Shown piece by piece: positions 9,001-12,589 of a stretch of DNA of 12,589 bases. Position 1 is the first letter of the stretch. Every line of letters begins with the position of its first letter. Under the pieces are notes generated by a model, which did not search any database, was not told the origin of the DNA, and saw nothing but the letters and a program-made list of their open reading frames with translations. The stretch comes from JBFMAE01 sp040756085 (lineage in GTDB: Bacteria > Desulfobacterota > BSN033 > UBA1163), in contig JBFMAE010000372.1 in NCBI GenBank assembly GCA_040756085.1, forward strand, positions 1 through 12,589, in the 5' to 3' direction. Position numbers and translations under genes: made by a program.

Positions 9001-9051
9001 AAAAAAAACCACGAAGGGTCCCGCTTCAGCAAGACTCAAACCTCCGTGGTT
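9001..9051 (-). terminator. Terminator-like leader hairpin B before the receptor gene
   Basis: In the minus-strand transcript an 11-bp outer stem (9051-9041 with 9017-9007, including one G-U) encloses a five-base 5' bulge (TTTGA), a 7-bp inner stem (9035-9029 with 9024-9018) and a UGAA tetraloop. Eight T follow directly (9008-9001). This is a textbook intrinsic terminator shape, but it sits between the predicted promoter and the receptor's ribosome site, so it would act as an attenuator. Confidence 0.7.
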
Positions 9052-9067
9052 CTGGTTTCGGATAAAT

Positions 9068-9116
9068 AAAAAAGCCACAAAGGACAGGCCTTCTGACCCA
9101 AAACCTTCGTGGCTTT
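9068..9116 (-). terminator. Terminator-like leader hairpin A before the receptor gene
   Basis: A 13-bp outer stem (9116-9104 with 9083-9071, with one G-U), a TTTT/GT internal bulge, a 5-bp inner stem GGGTC/GGCCT with G-U pairs and an AGAA loop, then six T (9073-9068). It starts only a few bases after the predicted start of transcription and has the same plan and stem sequence as hairpins B and C. Confidence 0.7.
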
Positions 9117-9128
9117 TAAATTGGATTC

Positions 9129-9157
9129 TTTTTAATCGATTTTAAATCTCTTGTCAA
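9129..9157 (-). promoter_or_regulatory. Candidate sigma70 promoter for the receptor operon
   Basis: A perfect -35 TTGACA (9157-9152), a 17-base spacer and a weaker -10 TAAAAA (9134-9129). Transcription would start near 9122, giving a leader of about 160 bases that contains hairpins A and B. Confidence 0.5.
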
Positions 9158-9175
9158 GAAAAATTTGTTTGACAA
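9151..9175. promoter_or_regulatory. 25-base imperfect palindrome between divergent promoters (candidate operator)
   Basis: The arms TTGTCAA (9151-9157) and TTGACAA (9169-9175) are perfect inverted repeats separated by 11 bases. The centre continues the symmetry (AAA/TTT at 9160-9162 and 9164-9166), so 20 of 25 positions are symmetric around 9163. It covers the -35 boxes of both promoters, so a bound regulator could block both at once. Part of the symmetry follows simply from two back-to-back TTGACA boxes. Confidence 0.45.
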
Positions 9176-9197
9176 CCAGAAACAGCAAGAGTTATAT
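9169..9197 (+). promoter_or_regulatory. Candidate sigma70 promoter for the methyltransferase operon
   Basis: A perfect -35 TTGACA (9169-9174), a 17-base spacer and -10 TTATAT (9192-9197); TATATT with an 18-base spacer also fits. Transcription would start near 9204, just before hairpin C. Confidence 0.5.
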
Positions 9198-9206
9198 TTG
9201 TTTTGG

Positions 9207-9254
9207 CCATGAAGGCAAAGAGGGTCGAAGACCCTTACCTTCATGGTTTTTTTT
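9207..9254 (+). terminator. Terminator-like leader hairpin C before the methyltransferase gene
   Basis: A perfect 9-bp outer stem CCATGAAGG/CCTTCATGG (9207-9215 with 9238-9246), an internal loop (6 and 3 bases), a perfect 5-bp inner stem GGGTC/GACCC around GAA, then eight T (9247-9254). It ends nine bases before the ATG at 9264 and has the same design as hairpins A and B on the other strand. Confidence 0.7.
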
Positions 9255-9263
9255 GAGGAAAAA

Positions 9264-9863
9264 ATGGAGAACTTAAGGGATTATTTCGATCGCCACGCAT
9301 CATCGTGGGATGAAATGCTCAGATATAATGAAAGAGGTTCTGATCTCTTAGAACTTATAAGCTGGTTCGGATTGACTGGAGGGGATTGGGTTTTGGATGT
9401 TGGCACAGGCACGGGTATTCTACTTCCGTTAATAAGACAAGTAATTGGCCCAAAAGGAATTCTCGTCGGTTTTGATTTTTCATTTCAGATGCTTGAGAAG
9501 GCAAAACTTCGTCAGTGTCCTGGAGAGACGATCCTCATCAACGCTAACGTGGAATCTCTACCATTTCAGTCTGGCCTATTCGATCAAATCATCTGTTTCT
9601 CAGCCTTTCCCCATTTTCCCGATAAGGCAAAGGCCCTTCTTGAAATGATGAGGGTTCTTAAAGGAGGAGGAAAACTCTTCATTGCCCACCTAAAAAGTGT
9701 GGAGGAGCTAAATCAGTTCCATCAACATATAGGGGGTCCAGTCGCTCGTGATCTTCTTCCACACCCTGAGCGAATTCGAAGTCTTATGAAGGAATCCGGG
9801 TTTGATGAGATCTCCATCGTTAATGAGCCCGGTAAGTTTTTGGCTCACGGGCAAAAGATATAA
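9264..9863 (+). CDS. Class I SAM-dependent methyltransferase (UbiE-like fold)
   Basis: A 199-residue methyltransferase. Motif I VLDVGTGTG is at 43-51 (SAM binding), an acidic residue at the end of strand 2 is at Asp71, ANVESLPF at 94-101 is the family's post-III block, and VLKGGGKLFI at 131-140 follows. It resembles COG2226-type enzymes that methylate small molecules, but the acceptor cannot be read from the sequence. The start at 9264 was chosen over an upstream in-frame ATG at 9243 because the latter lies inside the 3' arm of hairpin C, while GAGGAA sits just before 9264. Its stop shares a base with the start of the following ABC ATPase (TAATG), so the two were built to be co-translated. 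Confidence 0.85.
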   Translation: MENLRDYFDRHASSWDEMLRYNERGSDLLELISWFGLTGGDWVLDVGTGTGILLPLIRQVIGPKGILVGFDFSFQMLEKAKLRQCPGETILINANVESLPFQSGLFDQIICFSAFPHFPDKAKALLEMMRVLKGGGKLFIAHLKSVEELNQFHQHIGGPVARDLLPHPERIRSLMKESGFDEISIVNEPGKFLAHGQKI

Positions 9864-10981
9864 TGCATCACTCCATCGAATTAATTGATGTTCACGTTCG
9901 GCTAGGAAATGCCTCCGTTCTTCGGGGAGTCAATATCGAAGCAAAGCCCTTTGAGTTTATATCTGTAGTAGGAGCCAATGGAGCAGGCAAAACAACCCTT
10001 CTAAAAGTTATCAATGGAACCATTAAACCGTTTAGAGGTCAAGTCTCAGTATTCGGGTACGACCTTTCCCAGAGCAAAAATTTAAATGTTTTGAGAAGGG
10101 ATATTGGTGTGGTCCCACAAAAATCTAACACGAATCGATTTCCTATCCGTGTCGAAGAAGCGGTGCTCATGGGTCGGTATGGGAAGATCGGTTTGATGCG
10201 AAAACCGGATAAGACAGATAGGGATAAAGCCTATGAAGCGATGAAGGTGTCGGGAATTGACCGATTTTCCAAAAAACTTGTCCATGAATTATCCGGTGGA
10301 GAATAACAGAAGGTCGCTCTTGCCCGGACATTGGCACAAGAACCTTTAATTCTCCTTCTTGACGAGCCTACTACTTATCTTGATGGCGAATCTCGTTCTG
10401 AAATCATGGAGACTATCCGTTCCATTCACCGCCAAAGAGGATTGACGACCCTTGAGACATCGAAAAATAGAAACATCCTTGCCATTCAAATTGAAACCAG
10501 TATTTCCCCAAAAAGCTTGATCGCCCAAGCCCGAAAAATCTCCAAGGTTTTAAAGACAGAAAAGGAGGAACAGGCCTGGGAGGAGAGGTTTTTGGAAAAA
10601 CTAAAGGGACTTCAAAAACAGATTTCCTCTTTTTCAGGCAAACGGGCGGTTGTTCACCGGTTCGCTCAGCCCTTTGCCCATTGGGCAGGCCTCTCGATTG
10701 TCCAAGTTATCAGTCCCGGGGAACTTACCCCCAAGGTGATTGGGGGGGCAATTGCTAAAAAACCCGAATTGGTTCTGGATATTCATCATTTCCCAATTGC
10801 AAAAGTGATCGCTGAGAATGCAAAATGCAAATATGTCCAAGTAATCAACTTTCCGGGGGTCGGGAATACAAAAAACCTGGAAGATCTTTTCCAATACAAT
10901 TCGATTCAGTTGCTCAATGCCTTTCAAGAAATTTTAATGAATCACCACATATTCGGGTTTTATTGTTCAAAGACATTATAA
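9863..10981 (+). pseudogene. Broken metal ABC transporter: ATPase with internal stop joined to the end of a ZnuA/TroA-like binding protein
   Basis: The first 147 residues (9863-10306) are a normal start of a metal-type ABC ATPase (ZnuC/MntB-like), with Walker A GANGAGKT at 37-44 and a Q-loop VVPQKS. The frame stops with TAA at 10304-10306 directly after LSGGE, where family members have Gln; one C-to-T change from CAA would explain it. The same frame continues with QKVALARTLAQEP and Walker B LILLLDEPTTYLD, then near 10455 loses ATPase similarity: the H-loop histidine is missing. From about 10470 it reads as the C-terminal half of a cluster A-I binding protein (VVHRFAQPFAHWAGL, ELVLDIHH, VINFPGVGNTKNLEDL) up to 10981. 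The permease and the binding protein's signal peptide and N-terminal half are absent. A deletion plus a nonsense mutation is the simplest reading, and the transporter cannot work as it stands. Confidence 0.85.
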
Positions 10982-11008
10982 GAAAAACTGATAATTAGGG
11001 GAAATAGT

Positions 11009-11023
11009 ATTGAAAAATTCAAT
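11009..11023. repeat. Perfect short palindrome beside a candidate promoter
   Basis: ATTGAA and TTCAAT arms around AAA, ending directly at the -35 box of the candidate promoter at 11024. It could be an operator. It is A+T-rich, and such short palindromes also arise by chance. Confidence 0.3.
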
Positions 11024-11052
11024 TTGACATATAGGGGAATTTAGATTAGAAA
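11024..11052 (+). promoter_or_regulatory. Candidate sigma70 promoter upstream of yedF
   Basis: TTGACA (11024-11029), a 17-base spacer, then TAGAAA (11047-11052), which matches the -10 consensus at four of six positions. It could serve the short ORF at 11091 and the yedF-yedE genes. Confidence 0.4.
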
Positions 11053-11090
11053 AAATTTGATTTATCCTAAATGGGAGGAGGTGAGAGCCA

Positions 11091-11126
11091 ATGTTGCTTA
11101 GCTGGAATTTTGTTTATCTCTCATGA
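11091..11126 (+). other. Possible 11-codon leader ORF with strong ribosome site
   Basis: GGAGGAGGTGA (11074-11084) precedes an ATG at 11091 with normal spacing. The frame gives MLLSWNFVYLS and stops with TGA at 11124-11126. It could be a leader peptide, a decayed gene start, or chance. If the TGA were read through, the frame would remain open to TAA at 11238-11240. A second frame from ATG 11071 gives 30 residues but has no ribosome site. Confidence 0.25.
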
Positions 11127-11157
11127 GATAGAACCCGAGATGCCCATAGGTTTGGGC
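11115..11157 (+). other. Two adjacent small hairpins
   Basis: TATCTC/GAGATA (11115-11120 with 11125-11130) around TCAT, and GCCCA/TGGGC (11142-11146 with 11153-11157) around TAGGTT. No T run follows, so these are not terminators. Their role is unknown. Confidence 0.3.
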
Positions 11158-11325
11158 CAGTAAATCAACCGGTCCGGGGTGTATTGAAGGATGGCGCTAA
11201 GAGGATTCGTGGTTCTCATCTTCCCCTGATTCACTTCTAAGTTCTTTCACCATCTCTCATCCACCAATCTTGTTATCATTTCCCATCCAAGTTGCCCTTA
11301 CCGAAAAAAAGAATAGTTTTTGTGA

Positions 11326-11461
11326 AAACTTGGAAGTCTATCCATTCTCAGGAAAGAGGAGCTTCGAAAGAAGATAAAGATTCCCGGAGATCCACAGATG
11401 GTCGGAGCCTATGGGGCGGCAGTGATTGCTCAGGAAATGGAAGTTAGACCAAAAGGAGGGG
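11326..11461 (+). pseudogene. Possible 3' remnant of a 2-hydroxyacyl-CoA dehydratase activase (BcrAD/BadFG family)
   Basis: After a TGA at 11323-11325 the frame reads KLGSLSILRKEELRKKIKIP and then GDPQMVGAYGAAVIAQEM. The block (I)P-x-(D/N)PQ-x-VGA-x-GAA-x-IA closely resembles the usual C-terminal end of activator ATPases such as HgdC and BadG. Nothing upstream in any frame continues the similarity, and the frame has no stop before yedF, which suggests a decayed gene end. The call rests on a single short motif. Confidence 0.4.
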
Positions 11462-11464
11462 AAA

Positions 11465-12046
11465 ATGAAGGAAATCGATTGCAGGGGGCTTACGTGTCCT
11501 CAGCCTGTTCTTCGGGCCAAACAGTTATTGGAGGAGACGAAGGAAGGGGAATTTGTCTTCATCGTCGACAACGTAGCGGCCAGAGATAATGTGGAGCGAT
11601 TCGTGAAGAGTCAGGGGTGCGCTGTGCGTTTGGAAGAAAAAGGGAAGGATTTTTATCTCCACATCAAGAGAAGTGAGGAAGGGAAAACAGAGGCAAAGCC
11701 CATGTTAGAAAAAAAGACCATCGTTTATATCAATTCCCAATTCTTAGGAATTGGAGAGGACGAATTGGGGTCGATCCTGATGAGGTCTTTTCTGAAAACG
11801 GTGATTGATCTCGACCCCAAACCTTCTGCGATCATCTTCGTCAATTCAGGAGTTCGATTGACTTCCGAGGGCTCAGAGCTTCTTGAAACCTTAACCAGGT
11901 TGTCCGGAAAAGGGGTTGAGATCCTTTCCTGCGGTACATGCCTTGATTTCTATGGACTGAAGGAGAGGTTGAGAGTGGGAAGGGTGTCCAATATGTTTGA
12001 GATTGCGCAGTCGCTTTTAACCACTGACCGCTTGATTCGACCATGA
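11465..12046 (+). CDS. yedF: Selenium metabolism protein YedF (TusA-like plus DsrE-like domains)
   Basis: A 193-residue two-domain protein. Residues 1-70 are a TusA/SirA domain with the hallmark CRGLTCPQPV (Cys11 is the TusA-type cysteine; Cys6 is also present). Residues about 83-190 are a DsrE/DsrF-like domain with GIGEDELGSILMRSFL at 95-110 and a CGTC motif (Cys156, Cys159) within ILSCGTCLDFYGLKE. This fusion is the YedF family (TIGR03527), which occurs in selenium-using organisms, often beside YedE and SelD, and is thought to handle reactive selenium or sulfur. The start at 11465 has AAAGGAGGGG just upstream; an in-frame ATG at 11426 adds 13 residues with no family similarity. It precedes yedE by 55 bases. 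Confidence 0.92.
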   Translation: MKEIDCRGLTCPQPVLRAKQLLEETKEGEFVFIVDNVAARDNVERFVKSQGCAVRLEEKGKDFYLHIKRSEEGKTEAKPMLEKKTIVYINSQFLGIGEDELGSILMRSFLKTVIDLDPKPSAIIFVNSGVRLTSEGSELLETLTRLSGKGVEILSCGTCLDFYGLKERLRVGRVSNMFEIAQSLLTTDRLIRP

Positions 12047-12071
12047 GCGTATTCCTCATCAGAGGAAACGC
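12047..12071 (+). other. Hairpin between yedF and yedE
   Basis: GCGT-A-TTCCTC (12047-12057) pairs with GAGGAA-ACGC (12062-12071), ten base pairs with one bulged A and an ATCA loop, immediately after the yedF stop. No good T run follows, so it is more likely a message-stabilising or processing hairpin than a terminator. Confidence 0.45.
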
Positions 12072-12101
12072 GTTTATCTTATCTTAGAAGGGAGGCTGTT
12101 T

Positions 12102-12589
12102 ATGGGATCTTTAAAAACATTTTTTTCAACTCGGTGGGGGATTGTTTCCGTAGGAGCTTTTATTGGAGTTTTTGCTCCCCTTTTGCAGAGGTGGGGCAAT
12201 CCGGCGAACATGGGGATCTGCGTGGCCTGTTTTGAAAGGGACATCGCGGGTGCCCTGGGACTTCATCGGGCGGCTGTTGTTCAATATATGCGACCCGAGA
12301 TCATCGGCTTTGTTCTCGGATCATTGATCGCCGCTTATGCCTTTAGGGAATTTCGTGCGCGAGCAGGCTCTGCTCCCATTGTGAGATTTGTTCTTGGCGC
12401 TTTTGCCATGATCGGAGCCTTGGTCTTTTTAGGATGCCCCTGGCGGGCCATGCTCCGTTTTGCTGGCGGTGATGGGAACGCCATTTTCGGCCTGCTCGGA
12501 CTCATCGGAGGGATATGGGTCGGTACTTTGTTTCTTAGAGGTGGCTATAATCTGGGACGTTCCCAAGCAACCCATACCTCGGTAGGATG
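12102..12589 (+). CDS. yedE: YedE-family membrane protein (selenium-associated), N-terminal 162 codons
   Basis: The gene runs off the right edge; 162 of roughly 350 residues are seen. At least four hydrophobic segments are visible (near 12-28, 65-82, 94-112 and 127-146). Conserved blocks include GNPANMGICVACFERD at 32-46 with Cys40 and Cys43, and LGCPWR at 110-115 with Cys112, which place it in the selenium-linked YedE branch (TIGR04112) of the YeeE/YedE family. E. coli TsuA of the same superfamily takes up thiosulfate through conserved cysteines, so transport of a selenium or sulfur compound is likely, working with YedF. The ATG at 12102 has AAGGGAGG upstream. Confidence 0.9.
   Translation, partial: MGSLKTFFSTRWGIVSVGAFIGVFAPLLQRWGNPANMGICVACFERDIAGALGLHRAAVVQYMRPEIIGFVLGSLIAAYAFREFRARAGSAPIVRFVLGAFAMIGALVFLGCPWRAMLRFAGGDGNAIFGLLGLIGGIWVGTLFLRGGYNLGRSQATHTSVG

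Larger units (their letters stand above)
10982..11464. other. Gene-poor stretch between the broken transporter and yedF
   Basis: About 480 bases without a convincing intact gene. It holds a small palindrome and a candidate promoter (11009-11052), a doubtful short ORF with a good ribosome site (11091), two small hairpins (11115-11157) and a possible 3' remnant of an activase gene (11326-11461). Decayed sequence is likely, in keeping with the broken transporter next to it. Confidence 0.6.

Noticed and set aside
8963..9122. Cobalamin riboswitch in the receptor leader
   Set aside because: No B12-box or matching multi-stem layout is visible; the leader is accounted for by two simple bulged hairpins with T runs.
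9243..9263. Methyltransferase start at ATG 9243
   Set aside because: This ATG lies in the 3' arm and T run of hairpin C and would add a FFEEK-type tail with no family similarity. The ATG at 9264 has GAGGAA before it.
10331..10981. A separate intact gene starting at 10331
   Set aside because: It is the in-frame continuation of the ATPase after TAA. It begins mid-domain, without ribosome site or signal peptide.
11398..11589. A 63-codon gene starting at 11398
   Set aside because: Its second half overlaps the start of yedF in another frame and has no family similarity there; only the part before 11461 may be a gene remnant.
1..12589. tRNA or rRNA genes, CRISPR arrays, insertion sequences
   Set aside because: No cloverleaf with CCA end, no rRNA-like sequence, no regularly spaced direct repeats and no transposase were seen on either strand.

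Overview
The window looks like the chromosome of an anaerobic Gram-negative bacterium, probably a deltaproteobacterium (Desulfobacterota) or a relative. The reasons are a TonB-dependent outer-membrane receptor, a selenium-type yedF-yedE pair, a CobN-like chelatase beside FecCD/BtuCD-type transporter genes, moderate GC, and short spacings between genes. This placement is inferred from gene content; there is no marker gene in the window.

Left part (1-8962, all minus strand): a compact seven-gene operon. In order of transcription it holds a TonB-dependent receptor, a periplasmic binding protein, a FecCD/BtuC-type permease, its ATPase, an ABC-2-type (exporter-class) ATPase, its permease, and the first 758 codons of a CobN/magnesium-chelatase-H family protein that runs off the left edge. 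Most neighbours overlap by 1-4 bases or are under 30 bases apart. The likely route is outer membrane to periplasm to cytoplasm for a metal chelate or metallo-tetrapyrrole, with a chelatase-family enzyme acting on the metal or ring, and a second ABC-2 pump of unknown cargo.

Middle (8963-9263): a divergent control region. Two back-to-back sigma70-like promoters share a 25-base imperfect palindrome. Both transcripts would start almost directly at hairpins of one common architecture, each followed by a T run: two in tandem before the receptor and one before the rightward genes. This looks like a shared attenuator or a repeat family.

Right part (9264-10981, plus strand): a class I SAM methyltransferase, translationally coupled to a broken metal-type ABC transporter gene. 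Its ATPase part has a TAA stop inside the LSGGEQ signature, and downstream the frame passes from ATPase sequence directly into the C-terminal half of a ZnuA/TroA-like binding protein, which implies an internal deletion. Positions 10982-11464 hold no convincing intact gene, only a candidate promoter, small palindromes, a doubtful short ORF and a possible 3' remnant of a 2-hydroxyacyl-CoA dehydratase activase. From 11465 come yedF (TusA-like plus DsrE-like domains) and the first 162 codons of yedE, a pair linked to selenium metabolism, which runs off the right edge.
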